64,000 nt of DNA from Bacillus sp. HMF5848 (GTDB lineage Bacteria; Bacillota; Bacilli; Bacillales; HMF5848): positions 2,948,530 to 3,012,529 of the forward strand of contig NZ_RWIV01000001.1 in the NCBI RefSeq assembly GCF_003944835.1. The letters run 5' to 3'. Below the pieces are notes generated by a model, which did not search any database, was not told the origin of the DNA, and saw only the letters and a program-made list of their open reading frames with translations. Position numbers and translations under genes: made by a program. Below are positions 34,113 to 44,944 of the stretch, piece by piece; the first letter of the stretch is position 1, and each line of letters starts with the position of its first letter.

Positions 34113-34769
34113 CTACTCAGATTCGCTAGAAATAATTGCTAAGCCTTGTAGAGCTAAATGGTGTTCTGGCTGGATGTCTAAAACTTTTTCAAACAAAGCT
34201 TTTGCCTTATCTAAATTACCCTTTAACAAACTTGCAACACCCAAGTTATAGTAAGCATCCTCATGATCTTGCTGTAACTCAATTGTTTTTGTCCATTGCT
34301 CCTCTGCTAAATCGTACTGTTCTAAAGCTGCTAAGCAAAGACCATATTGGAAAATTGCTTCTACATCTGATTCATTTAATTCTACAGCTCTCTGTAAATA
34401 TGGTAGTGCCAGTTTATGATGTTCAAGGGCCATTAAAGTAATTCCTAACATAAAAAATACTTCTTGGCTGTCCATCCCCGCTCGCATGGCAGACTGAAAA
34501 TAATCACTTGCTTCCTTAAGTTGTCCTTGCTCATATTTTACTGTTCCAGCACCGTAATACGCTGCTGCATTTTCAGCATCGAGTTCAATCGCTTTATCAA
34601 AAAAGTTAATTGCTCTATCGTAATCTTGTAAATAACTCAATAAATTTCCAAAGTTCACATAAGGAAGTGAGTCCGTTGGTGATTCTTCTATAGCTTCTGA
34701 GAAGTATTTAGCTGCTTCTTCCCATTTCCCTGCCTTCATAGCTTCTATTCCTAACTCATTTTTGTTCAT
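34113..34769 (-). CDS. yrrB: Tetratricopeptide repeat protein YrrB
   Basis: A 218-residue soluble protein built almost wholly of six TPR units, each with the W/A-x2-LG-x7-Y pattern (for example DSLPYVNFGNLLSYLQDYDR and EDAYYNLGVASLLKGNLDKA). B. subtilis YrrB has the same composition and is known structurally as a TPR superhelix, which binds partner peptides. It lies directly upstream of recD2 and downstream of mnmA, so it may couple tRNA thiolation or repair, but this is inference from position. Confidence 0.92.
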   Translation of the reverse strand: MNKNELGIEAMKAGKWEEAAKYFSEAIEESPTDSLPYVNFGNLLSYLQDYDRAINFFDKAIELDAENAAAYYGAGTVKYEQGQLKEASDYFQSAMRAGMDSQEVFFMLGITLMALEHHKLALPYLQRAVELNESDVEAIFQYGLCLAALEQYDLAEEQWTKTIELQQDHEDAYYNLGVASLLKGNLDKAKALFEKVLDIQPEHHLALQGLAIISSESE

Positions 34770-34805
34770 TTATATATGACCCCTTTCAATCTTTGATGTT
34801 AACAG

Positions 34806-34840
34806 AAAAGCCCCAACCCAGGATAATAAGGAGTTGAGGC
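34806..34840 (-). terminator. Terminator of the cymR-iscS-mnmA run
   Basis: Stem GCCTCAACTC / GGGTTGGGGC (with G-U pairs) followed on the minus strand by TTTTCTGTT. It lies 8 bases after the mnmA stop. Confidence 0.8.
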
Positions 34841-34848
34841 TTGGTGCT

Positions 34849-37135
<2,287 letters not shown>

Positions 37136-37176
37136 TTTTTCACCCTCCTTTCAACTATTGTACCCATGCCTTGCTA

Positions 37177-37593
37177 TTAAATATAAAACATGTAGCCATC
37201 TGTATTATCCTCAGAATGACTTGCTAAATCTTCAATTGTAGTACTATCAAGTACTTCTTTTATGGCATCTCTAATACGTATCCACAGTTCACGCTTTGCC
37301 GGTTCTTCATCTTCAATGCCTTCAACAGGACTAAGTGGTCCTTCAAGCACACGGATAATATCACCAGCTGTAATTTTATCAGGTTCATGTCCTAATACAT
37401 ACCCACCATAAGCACCTCGAATACTTCTTACAAGTCCAGCATTACGTAATGGGGCAACTAGCTGTTCAAGATAATGCTCTGAAAGATCATGCGCTTGCGC
37501 AATGGCTTTCAGGGAGGTAGGTCCTTCTCCATGTTTTCTTGCTAATTCAATCATAATTGTAAGTCCATATCTACCTTTTGTAGAAATTTTCAT
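37177..37593 (-). CDS. cymR: Rrf2-family regulator CymR of cysteine metabolism
   Basis: A 138-residue repressor of sulfur uptake and cysteine genes. The winged helix is at the N-terminus (MKISTKGRYGLTIMIELAR, LKAIAQAHDLSEHYLEQLV, LVRSIRGAYGGYVL). It lacks the three cysteines that bind Fe-S in IscR, which supports CymR rather than IscR; in B. subtilis it works in complex with CysK as a sensor of O-acetylserine. It is the same length as B. subtilis CymR. iscS follows after 41 bases. Confidence 0.92.
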   Translation of the reverse strand: MKISTKGRYGLTIMIELARKHGEGPTSLKAIAQAHDLSEHYLEQLVAPLRNAGLVRSIRGAYGGYVLGHEPDKITAGDIIRVLEGPLSPVEGIEDEEPAKRELWIRIRDAIKEVLDSTTIEDLASHSEDNTDGYMFYI

Positions 37594-37624
37594 TTTTCAT
37601 CCCCCTAAACGCTTTTGTTTTACG

Positions 37625-38293
37625 TTACTGACTTATATGATTCATGTTAGGTATTGTTGGTTGGGATAGCTTAATAACAATTTTATCGGCCAACAGTTGA
37701 CACTGCGGTAATGCTACCCCGACTACTGGACCAATAACAACGCTAAATATAATTGTACCAATAAAAACAGGACCGCCTAGCATCCAGCCTATGACTAAAA
37801 CAAGTACTTCCATGACACCTCGAATATATTGTACCTTCCACCCTGTTAACTGTGTTAAAGCAATCATTAGACTATCTCGAGGCCCCGCTCCACACCTTGC
37901 AGCAATATATAACCCCATACCATATCCCATTACGACAATACCGATAGCTAGCATTACTATTTTGTTGAGTACATGAGAAGGAGTTTTTAAAAATGGGAGG
38001 AGCATATACAAATCAATAAACACACCAACAGAAAGCATGTTTAAAAAAGCTCCCATTTTTGGCCACGATTTCGTTAAGATAGCTGATAGAGCTAACACGA
38101 TGAATCCAACAATTATCGACCAGCTTCCTATTGTCAGACCTAGCTGTTTAAATAGCCCAATGTGAAGCACATCCCAAGGCGAAACACCGAAATCAGCTTT
38201 AATAGTAAGTACAATTCCATATGCCATTACAAGTAAGCCTATGAAATATATCGCCCACTTAGCAATAAAACCTTTTAATCTAAGGCTCATCAT
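37625..38293 (-). CDS. YczE/YyaS/YitT-family membrane protein
   Basis: A 222-residue protein with five to six hydrophobic segments (KWAIYFIGLLVMAYGIVLTI, SWSIIVGFIVLALSAIL and others). The family hallmark is FGVSPWDVLHIGL and its echo CGAGPRDSLMIALTQ, two Gly/Pro-Asp loops in the two halves. B. subtilis YczE is needed for lipopeptide production; the general role is unknown. The ATG at 38293 is taken since a GGGGA lies 9 bases upstream; the GTG at 38308 is possible. It is on the same strand as cymR, 31 bases upstream of it. Confidence 0.82.
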   Translation of the reverse strand: MMSLRLKGFIAKWAIYFIGLLVMAYGIVLTIKADFGVSPWDVLHIGLFKQLGLTIGSWSIIVGFIVLALSAILTKSWPKMGAFLNMLSVGVFIDLYMLLPFLKTPSHVLNKIVMLAIGIVVMGYGMGLYIAARCGAGPRDSLMIALTQLTGWKVQYIRGVMEVLVLVIGWMLGGPVFIGTIIFSVVIGPVVGVALPQCQLLADKIVIKLSQPTIPNMNHISQ

Positions 38294-38580
38294 TTTTCTG
38301 GTCCCCACACAATCATATTTATTTTTAAATGGTACACTTTCAAAAATAATACTTTAAGTATCCCCTATTTCTGATCGAATTTTATTCTAAATTGACTTTG
38401 GATATTATATCACAAATCATAATAAACTGCAGATGAACGCTCTAACAATTTTCAGAACTTCGGTATCTTCACACCTAACACAGAATACTAAAGTTAGGTT
38501 GCATGAAGGTCACACTTGGAACAAGAACGAATGTTTGCTAAAATGGTAATATACTTCCTCATCTGTAAGGAGACCTTTTT

Positions 38581-39852
38581 ATGAACCATAAACCACTCGC
38601 ATTTCGTATGCGTCCCAAAAAAATTGAAGATATTCTCGGACAAGAGCACCTTGTCGGAGATAACAAAATTATATACAGAATGGTAAGAGCAAAGCAATTG
38701 ACCTCCATGATTTTATACGGTCCCCCTGGAATTGGTAAAACGTCTATTGCAACAGCTATTGCTGGTAGTACAAATACAAAATTCCGTTCACTTAACGCTG
38801 TCGTACATAATAAAAAGGATATGGAGATTGCTGTTGAGGAAGCGAAAATGTCAGGACAACTCATTTTAATACTCGATGAAGTACATAGACTTGACAAAGC
38901 GAAACAAGATTTTTTACTTCCACATCTTGAAAGTGGTTTGCTTATCTTAATAGGTGCCACAACATCCAATCCTTATCACGCTATAAATCCTGCTATTCGA
39001 AGCAGATGCCAAATTTTCGAACTTAAACCACTTGCACCAGATGATATAAAACACGCATTGTTGCGAGCAGTTACTGATAAAGAGAACGGATTAGGACTAT
39101 ATGATGTTGCAATTGATGATGAAGCACTGTCGCACTTTGCCATAGGTTGTGGAGGAGATGTTCGCTCTGCATTAAATGCTTTGGAGTTAGCAGTTAGATC
39201 GACCGAAGCAGACTGTAAAGATGAAATTAAAATTACACTGTCAATCGCTGAGGAATGCTTACAGAAGAAGAGTTTTTCTCATGATAAAAACGGGGATGGA
39301 CACTATGATGTACTGTCAGCCTTTCAAAAATCTATTCGCGGAAGTGACGTAAATGCCGCACTTCACTATTTAGGTCGACTTGTAGAAGCTGGCGATATGA
39401 TTAGTATTTGCCGTCGACTAGTAGTTATTGCTTATGAAGACATTGGACTAGCTAGCCCACAGGCTGGCCCACGGACATTAGCTGCTGTTCAAGCAGCAGA
39501 ACGACTTGGATTTCCCGAGGCACGTATTCCGTTAGCTAATGCTGTTATTGAGCTATGTCTTTCACCAAAATCTAATTCTGCTATAGTTGCCATTGATCAA
39601 GCTTTATCGGATATTCGTAAAGGCTTATCTGGAGAAGTTCCAGACCATTTACGTGATGCACACTATGCGGGTGCAAAAAAATTAAATCGTGGCATTGGAT
39701 ATCAATATCCGCATGACTATGAAAGCGGTTGGGTTGCTCAACAATATTTACCTTCCTCATTAAAAAGTAAAAAATATTACACCCCTAAGCATACTGGCAA
39801 GTTTGAACAAGCAATTGCTCAAATATATAGTAATCTACAAAATAAAAAGTAA
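38581..39852 (+). CDS. rarA: Replication-associated recombination AAA+ ATPase RarA/MgsA (YrvN)
   Basis: A 423-residue clamp-loader-like ATPase active at stalled forks. Walker A is LYGPPGIGKTSIATAIA (about 42-58), Walker B ILILDEVHRLDK, sensor 1 LIGATTSNPYHAI and the arginine finger region AIRSRCQIFEL. The C-terminal oligomerisation region has LVEAGDMISICRRLVVIAYEDIG. TAAGGAGA lies 8 bases before the ATG. It is read away from cymR; the divergent gap (38309-38580) holds both promoters and a short hairpin ACCTAAC/GTTAGGT near 38474-38500. Confidence 0.94.
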   Translation: MNHKPLAFRMRPKKIEDILGQEHLVGDNKIIYRMVRAKQLTSMILYGPPGIGKTSIATAIAGSTNTKFRSLNAVVHNKKDMEIAVEEAKMSGQLILILDEVHRLDKAKQDFLLPHLESGLLILIGATTSNPYHAINPAIRSRCQIFELKPLAPDDIKHALLRAVTDKENGLGLYDVAIDDEALSHFAIGCGGDVRSALNALELAVRSTEADCKDEIKITLSIAEECLQKKSFSHDKNGDGHYDVLSAFQKSIRGSDVNAALHYLGRLVEAGDMISICRRLVVIAYEDIGLASPQAGPRTLAAVQAAERLGFPEARIPLANAVIELCLSPKSNSAIVAIDQALSDIRKGLSGEVPDHLRDAHYAGAKKLNRGIGYQYPHDYESGWVAQQYLPSSLKSKKYYTPKHTGKFEQAIAQIYSNLQNKK

Positions 39853-39872
39853 TAACATACATGGAACTATAT

Positions 39873-39918
39873 TAAAAAACAGTCAAGGTAAAGATAAAAA
39901 TCCTTGACTGTTTTATTT
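39873..39918. terminator. Bidirectional terminator between rarA and ABC permease
   Basis: Stem AAACAGTCAAGG / CCTTGACTGTTT with A-run before and T-run after, so it serves the converging genes on both strands. Confidence 0.9.
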
Positions 39919-39929
39919 AGGACCACAGG

Positions 39930-40880
39930 CTATGCTGCTACATCTCTTTTTGTAAAAACAAACCAAGATAGCGCATTGAACAAAACAAAATAAATAATTA
40001 GCATAACAATAGAGAAGGTCATGGTCATTCCCTGAACAGGGGGCATGCCGTTGATATATTGCGTTAAGTCTAAATTGGCAAATAAAATATATTTAGCCCA
40101 CTCAAACTTCATAGCTAATAGCATCGTAAATTGTGCACCTGTAAACATTAAGAATATCGCTAAACCAATTGCTAGTGAATTACTCCGGAAAACACTAGAT
40201 ATCATGAACGCAAAAGTTACCATCATGACTAGTTGAATAGAGTTTAAACCATAGTTAGACAATACATACGCTAACATGCTCGTTTCAGCTACACTTCCAT
40301 TCACGTAAGAAAGATGCGGAGTCGATAAATTGTCAATACCATACAGTGCGAGACTTGTTATCATGGCAACGACTAATAATATTGCTAATAACGAGATTGC
40401 AAAAAGTAGTGTTGCAATATACTTTGATAACAAGAGCTTACCTCGTGAAGCAGGTCGAATTAGCAGAAGCTTAATGGTACCCCAAGAGAACTCGGAAGCA
40501 ATCGACCCGGCTGCGATAATGACAGTAAACATAGTAACGAACGGAATAATTTGTATAGATGAACGTACATATCCCCAAAAGCTAGCTGTTGGCACCGGTG
40601 CAATATCATGTTCAATACTATATTCATTTTTCGCAATTGTTTGCTCATACTGCCTTTTTAATTGATCTGGTATAGGCTCTTGTAGCTGTGATGTTAATCT
40701 TTTATTTTCTTCAATTAAAGTTTGCTGCCAATTTGGATTTTCATTTCCTTCGTTTACGTACTTTGTGATGACTCCCCCCGCTACTGTTATAATGACTAAG
40801 AGACCAATCATAATCCATGTCCCGATACGACGATACAGCTTCATATTTTCATTTTGTATAAGCTTTAGTAAACTAGACAA
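39930..40880 (-). CDS. ABC-2 type transporter permease, last gene of the ABC operon
   Basis: A 316-residue permease with six membrane segments (IGTWIMIGLLVIITVAGGVI at about 19-38, then five between about 105 and 310) and a large outer loop after the first, containing KRLTSQLQEPIPDQLKRQYE. This is the ABC2_membrane architecture of bacitracin- or lantibiotic-type exporters. A TTG at 40880 with GGGGGG upstream is taken as start; it overlaps the end of the ATPase gene by 8 bases, so translation is coupled. What it exports is not visible. Confidence 0.85.
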   Translation of the reverse strand: MSSLLKLIQNENMKLYRRIGTWIMIGLLVIITVAGGVITKYVNEGNENPNWQQTLIEENKRLTSQLQEPIPDQLKRQYEQTIAKNEYSIEHDIAPVPTASFWGYVRSSIQIIPFVTMFTVIIAAGSIASEFSWGTIKLLLIRPASRGKLLLSKYIATLLFAISLLAILLVVAMITSLALYGIDNLSTPHLSYVNGSVAETSMLAYVLSNYGLNSIQLVMMVTFAFMISSVFRSNSLAIGLAIFLMFTGAQFTMLLAMKFEWAKYILFANLDLTQYINGMPPVQGMTMTFSIVMLIIYFVLFNALSWFVFTKRDVAA

Positions 40881-41796
40881 TTTGATTCCCCCCTGTAATT
40901 TCAAGGAATTTATCTTCTAAAGATGGGGTTGTTTGCGAAACCTCATAGATTTTAACATTTGCTTTAACTAGTTCAGCCACAATTTGCGCAATCGTTTCTT
41001 TCGATGCTGTTAGTAATAATGTGTCGTCCATCTGAGTAAACACGAGATCAGTAAATTGTTCACTTACTACTTTTGAAGCGAATTCTTTATTATCGGTTGC
41101 AATACGATACACGGAAGTATCTTTATCACTTTTTACCAATTCATTCAATGTTTTCACATCAACTAGCTTACCATTTTGAATAATTCCAATCCGATCACAC
41201 ATCATTTCCATCTCTGAAAGTAAGTGGCTAGATACAAGAACAGATAAATTTTCTTCTCTCGCAAGCTTACGCAAATAGTCTCTAAACTCTCTAATCCCTG
41301 CAGGATCCAATCCGTTTGTTGGCTCATCAAGAATGAGAAGTGCAGGGTTATGAAGTAGTGCTTGCGCTAACCCTAAACGTTGTCTCATACCAAGTGAATA
41401 TGTTTTAACTTTGTCATGAATTCGCTTATCTAACCCCACTAGTTCAATAACTTCGTCGATTCTATTTTTATCCACACTCACATACATTCTTGCGTAATGC
41501 ACCAGGTTTTGGTAGCCCGTTAAAAACTTATACATTTCAGGATTTTCTACAATGCCACCTACTTGGCTAATAGCTTTTTCAAAGTCTGTTCTAATACTGT
41601 GGCCTTTGATTAAGATTTCTCCCGACGTAATTCCCATTAACCCTACCATCATACGAATTGTTGTTGTTTTACCAGCGCCATTTGGTCCTAAAAAACCAAA
41701 TACTTCTCCAGGATAAATATCAAACGTAATATCATCAATTATTCTCTTTTTTCCAATTTGTTTTGTGACATTCTTTATTTGTGCAATAGGCTCCAT
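40873..41796 (-). CDS. ABC transporter ATP-binding protein, second of two
   Basis: A 307-residue nucleotide-binding subunit with Walker A FLGPNGAGKTTTIRMMVGL, the Q-loop, signature YSLGMRQRLGLAQAL, Walker B LLILDEPTNGLDPAG and H-loop VLVSSHLLSEME. A C-terminal extension of about 90 residues (from about 215) resembles the BcrA-type drug-export subunits. The ATG at 41796 has AGGAGTG 6 bases upstream. It most likely pairs with the permease at 39930, whose gene it overlaps. Confidence 0.9.
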   Translation of the reverse strand: MEPIAQIKNVTKQIGKKRIIDDITFDIYPGEVFGFLGPNGAGKTTTIRMMVGLMGITSGEILIKGHSIRTDFEKAISQVGGIVENPEMYKFLTGYQNLVHYARMYVSVDKNRIDEVIELVGLDKRIHDKVKTYSLGMRQRLGLAQALLHNPALLILDEPTNGLDPAGIREFRDYLRKLAREENLSVLVSSHLLSEMEMMCDRIGIIQNGKLVDVKTLNELVKSDKDTSVYRIATDNKEFASKVVSEQFTDLVFTQMDDTLLLTASKETIAQIVAELVKANVKIYEVSQTTPSLEDKFLEITGGNQIV

Positions 41797-41807
41797 TCCA
41801 ATCACTC

Positions 41808-42494
41808 CTATAAATGTTTCTTCATCCACTCCACGACACTCACATTTTCCTCTTCTCGTAATTCATCTACTAATGCGTCCTTAATCACGTCACCATCTTG
41901 AATAATAAGCACTCGATCTAAAATTTGTTCAATTTCACTTACTTCATGTGTTGTAATTATTATTGTTTGTTCGTTGAAATTTATAAACGATAATAGTCCC
42001 TTTACAATTGACTCTCTTACTATAGGATCCAGTCCAGACAATGGCTCATCTAACAAAATAACCGGTACCTTTCTAGATAGCGTTAATGTTAATCGCAACC
42101 TACCTCTATTCCCTTTAGATAGATTTTTTACCTTTTTAGCAGGATCTAGCTTCATAAAGGCAAGTATTTCATGTGCTTTATGAACATCAAAATCCGCAAA
42201 TTGTGATGCATAAAACTGAATAGTTTCCTCAACAGTATAAAACGAGTAAAATTGGTCTAATTCAGACATATAGGATATAAATGAGCAACTTTGTCTATCA
42301 ACATACTGATTGTTCACTTTTATAACGCCTTCTGTTGGTCTAATCAGACCTGCAATAAGCTTAAGTGTCGTAGATTTGCCGCTTCCATTAGGACCGAGTA
42401 TTCCAACTATCTGTCCTTTTCCAATTTGTATTGATACGCCGTCAAGTGCCGGCTGATTGCCATACATTTTTGTCACTTTTTCAAGAGTAATCAT
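41808..42494 (-). CDS. ABC transporter ATP-binding protein, first of two
   Basis: A 228-residue short nucleotide-binding subunit like YtrB: Walker A ILGPNGSGKSTTLKLIAGL, signature LSKGNRGRLRLTLTLS (LSKGN in place of LSGGQ), Walker B VILLDEPLSGLDPIV, H-loop IITTHEVSEIE. Start overlaps the GntR gene by 4 bases (ATGA type). It probably serves the first permease (42860). The DNA after its stop leads into the second ATPase gene, 11 bases on. Confidence 0.9.
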   Translation of the reverse strand: MITLEKVTKMYGNQPALDGVSIQIGKGQIVGILGPNGSGKSTTLKLIAGLIRPTEGVIKVNNQYVDRQSCSFISYMSELDQFYSFYTVEETIQFYASQFADFDVHKAHEILAFMKLDPAKKVKNLSKGNRGRLRLTLTLSRKVPVILLDEPLSGLDPIVRESIVKGLLSFINFNEQTIIITTHEVSEIEQILDRVLIIQDGDVIKDALVDELREEENVSVVEWMKKHL

Positions 42495-42856
42495 ACACGA
42501 CCATCCTCCTTTACCTCTTGTAAACCGTCTATCATCTCATCAATTGTAAAACCGAGCAGTTTCATCTCTTGTATAAAAGCTTGAATACTATCTCTTCTCA
42601 ATGATTCCTTCAATCTCTGTAATATATCAACATTTTCCGTAACGAATGTTCCTTGTCCTCGTTTCGTTTCCACAATCTCCACCCTTTCAAGCTCACTATA
42701 CGTTCGTTGTACAGTGTTCGGATTTACACCTGATTGAAGTGCCATTTCACGTACAGATGGAAGCTTATCTCCTGGATTTATTTCTTTCCGAACTATTTTA
42801 CGAATTACGTCATCAGCTAACTGAACATAAATCGGTTTATCTCCTGTAAATTCCAC
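42491..42856 (-). CDS. GntR-family (YtrA subfamily) repressor of the ABC operon
   Basis: A 121-residue regulator. The winged helix is at the N-terminus (PIYVQLADDVIRKIV, SVREMALQSGVNPNTVQRTYSEL), and the C-terminal part is only about 50 residues, as in the YtrA subfamily, which control ABC transporters for wall antibiotics. A GTG start with GGAGGTG 6 bases upstream. It is the second gene of the operon, 3 bases after the first permease and overlapping the ATPase by 4. A matching operator dyad lies at the operon promoter (43668-43689). Confidence 0.92.
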   Translation of the reverse strand: MEFTGDKPIYVQLADDVIRKIVRKEINPGDKLPSVREMALQSGVNPNTVQRTYSELERVEIVETKRGQGTFVTENVDILQRLKESLRRDSIQAFIQEMKLLGFTIDEMIDGLQEVKEDGRV

Positions 42857-42859
42857 AGT

Positions 42860-43636
42860 CTACACCTCCACTTTTTTCTCTAATATCCAGCATGATAAAA
42901 AGTAGAAGACACTAAGTGAAACAACATAAAATACAATCCTACCTACTGTTATCGTGCCATCAACTGTTATTGATTGATGAATTTGTTCAAGCTCCGTGGG
43001 CGCTGCAAATGTTATTGTTCCCCAGCCCACAATAGTTCTGTATATGCTGCTGCTTTGTATATAAGTCCAAGCAATCATACTTGCGATTACTAAAACTGTA
43101 GTAATGAAGCCACTCACTTTACCAGCATACTGCTTAATAAATTGATGCACTGACATAACAAGTAAAATGAGAACTGCAAAGCTAATACCTGAGAACATCA
43201 CTCCTAGCTCTAACCAGAATGCTCCTTTTACTAATGATGCTACCGTATCATTTGCTGATAAATCAGTGTATTGATTTAGTGACTGAGCAGCAGCAAATAA
43301 AGTAAATGCTCCGGCGACAATAAGTGTCACTATATTTGCAACTAAGCCTACAACAAACTTCGCTCCTATCAGCTTCGTAACAGGTTGCGGATTATACAAC
43401 CACAGTTGACGTTGCTTAAATTCTGCACTCAAACTTACTGCTAAAAATATTCCTAAATACAGCCCTAAAAATAGAAGGGTAAAAAACGCCGAAAAAAACG
43501 AAATTAGCGCATGATCGTATCTAACAGCAAAACCATATGAAACAAAGTTTACTAAGATTACTAGAGCTAAAACCGAAACCATCCATACTCTTGATTGATA
43601 AAATTCCTTTTTAACAAGACCGTTCCAACTATTCAT
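42860..43636 (-). CDS. ABC transporter permease, first gene of the operon
   Basis: A 258-residue membrane protein with six hydrophobic segments (VWMVSVLALVILVNFVSYGF near 20, then LISFFSAFFTLLFLGLYLGIF and others, last IVFYVVSLSVFYFLSCWIL). It has no clear domain beyond ABC-2 permease layout. The ATG at 43636 has GGAGG 8 bases upstream. Being first, it is directly downstream of the GntR-type operator. A similar permease opens some ytr-like operons. Confidence 0.8.
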   Translation of the reverse strand: MNSWNGLVKKEFYQSRVWMVSVLALVILVNFVSYGFAVRYDHALISFFSAFFTLLFLGLYLGIFLAVSLSAEFKQRQLWLYNPQPVTKLIGAKFVVGLVANIVTLIVAGAFTLFAAAQSLNQYTDLSANDTVASLVKGAFWLELGVMFSGISFAVLILLVMSVHQFIKQYAGKVSGFITTVLVIASMIAWTYIQSSSIYRTIVGWGTITFAAPTELEQIHQSITVDGTITVGRIVFYVVSLSVFYFLSCWILEKKVEV

Positions 43637-43667
43637 TATATTAGCCTCCACTCGTAATGGTGTTTTA

Positions 43668-43689
43668 GTGTTCTAGGTAAATAGTACAC
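43668..43689. promoter_or_regulatory. Operator dyad for the GntR regulator
   Basis: GTGTTCTA (43668-43675), six bases, TAGTACAC (43682-43689): seven of eight positions pair. It covers the -10 hexamer of the operon promoter, so a bound dimer would block RNA polymerase. The YtrA subfamily is known to bind dyads of this length with GT...AC ends. Confidence 0.72.
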
Positions 43690-43709
43690 CACTACATCGT
43701 AATTGTCAA
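43681..43709 (-). promoter_or_regulatory. Promoter of the GntR/ABC operon
   Basis: TTGACA (43704-43709), exactly 17 bases, TACTAT (43681-43686) on the minus strand. The -35 is perfect and the -10 is five of six. Confidence 0.85.
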
Positions 43710-43776
43710 ACAACTACCATATACGTTCAAAAAATTGTCAATATTAAAATTCTACCTTCTTTACAAACACTGTTTA

Positions 43777-43906
43777 GCTTGTCGGTCGACACTAGGCTGC
43801 CTTGCCTTCGGACGTCCTGACTTCCAGAGACGATTGACTTGTGACCAAGGTGGACTTGATTTGTATTTTCCCCTCGAGCCGTTGGCACCTGGAGTTAGAC
43901 ACTATA
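43777..43906. repeat. GC-rich intergenic repeat, copy of the family
   Basis: The stretch from GCTTGTCGGTCGACACTAGG to TTGGCACCTGGAGTTAGACA is GC-rich and non-coding. Its right end resembles those at 6959 (GGCACTGGAACGTACTTACA) and 57713 (CTGCCTGAAGCTACACA). It lies between the ABC operon promoter and the tcdA terminator. Confidence 0.5.
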
Positions 43907-43918
43907 TTTTAAAGTCCA

Positions 43919-43955
43919 AAAAAAAAAAAACTGCTCCGATTTAAAATCGAAACAG
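43919..43955 (-). terminator. Terminator of tcdA
   Basis: Stem CTGTTTCGATTT / AAATCGGAGCAG followed on the minus strand by twelve T. It lies 11 bases after the stop. Confidence 0.9.
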
Positions 43956-43966
43956 ATTTATTGCTT

Positions 43967-44746
43967 TTATTTTCCACCGCGTTCATCAGATACACGTTCA
44001 ATTAAAATGTCTTTTGTAAGCTCTCTAATTACATACGATGCCATTATCAAACCTGCTACTGATGGAACAAAGGCATTTGATGAGGGTGGAAGCTTTGCTT
44101 TACGAATTGGTGTATTTTCATCAGGTACAATTTCCTGTCTTATATCCTCACGAATTACAATCGGACTTTCATCAGAAAACACAACCGGTACACCTTTACG
44201 AATCCCTTCTTTTCTGAGCCTAGTACGAATCACTTTAGCAATTGGGTCTGTATGTGTTTTAGAAATATCCTCAATTTTAAAGCGTGTCGGATCCATTTTA
44301 TTCGCTGCACCCATGCTTGAAATAATTGGGATGTCTCGCGATAAACATTCTTTAATTAAATGTATTTTATAAGAAATTGTGTCGGAGGCGTCAACTACAA
44401 AATGAATTCCTTGTTCAAAGAACATTTCATATGTTTCATCTGTATAAAACATCTTTAATGCTATAACTTCACATTCTGGATTTATATCAGCGATTCGCTT
44501 TTTCATTAAATCAGCTTTAGACTGTCCGACTGTTGATAGTAACGCATGTATTTGTCTATTTATGTTAGTAATATCAACATTGTCTTTATCTACAAGTATT
44601 AGACGCCCGACACCGGATCTAGCAAGTGCTTCTGCTGCAAATGAGCCTACACCTCCTATTCCAAGAATGGCAACTGTTGTATTTGCTAATCTATTTAATC
44701 CCTCTTTACCTAATGCTAATTCATTTCTCGAAAACTGATGTAGCAC
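43967..44746 (-). CDS. tcdA: tRNA threonylcarbamoyladenosine dehydratase TcdA (YrvM)
   Basis: An E1-like, ThiF/MoeB-family enzyme that cyclises t6A to ct6A at position 37 of ANN-reading tRNAs, using ATP. The 259-residue chain has the nucleotide loop AILGIGGVGSFAAEALARSG (about 27-46), VDKDNVDITNINRQ and VVDASDTISYKI. It lacks CxxC zinc pairs found in MoeB, which argues against a role in activating MoaD. Its place beside 6S RNA and aspS is the same as for YrvM in B. subtilis. Confidence 0.9.
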   Translation of the reverse strand: MLHQFSRNELALGKEGLNRLANTTVAILGIGGVGSFAAEALARSGVGRLILVDKDNVDITNINRQIHALLSTVGQSKADLMKKRIADINPECEVIALKMFYTDETYEMFFEQGIHFVVDASDTISYKIHLIKECLSRDIPIISSMGAANKMDPTRFKIEDISKTHTDPIAKVIRTRLRKEGIRKGVPVVFSDESPIVIREDIRQEIVPDENTPIRKAKLPPSSNAFVPSVAGLIMASYVIRELTKDILIERVSDERGGK

Positions 44747-44883
44747 CTATATCACTCCATTATGAAACTTAAATTAGTATACCCAAACAAGTCTAAATCA
44801 TTCTAAAGGTTAAATTCAAGTAATTTTATAGAAATACTTATTAAAATATTTATGAATCGCTAATATCCTTTAAGTCGAACAAA

Positions 44884-44919
44884 CAAAAAAAGCACCCTAT
44901 ACTTATACGCAAGGTGCTT
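44884..44919 (-). terminator. Terminator after the 6S RNA gene
   Basis: Stem AAAGCACC / GGTGCTTT with a 16-base loop, followed on the minus strand by TTTGTTTG. It stops reading from aspS and 6S before tcdA. Confidence 0.78.
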
Positions 44920-44944
44920 TGTTGCTATTTTAAAATAATAAAAG

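Noticed and set aside
43967-44746. Reading this ThiF-family gene as moeB, the missing MoaD-activating enzyme
   Set aside because: It lacks the CxxC zinc pairs, has the tRNA-dehydratase type C-terminus and sits at the conserved yrvM place, so tcdA is the better call.
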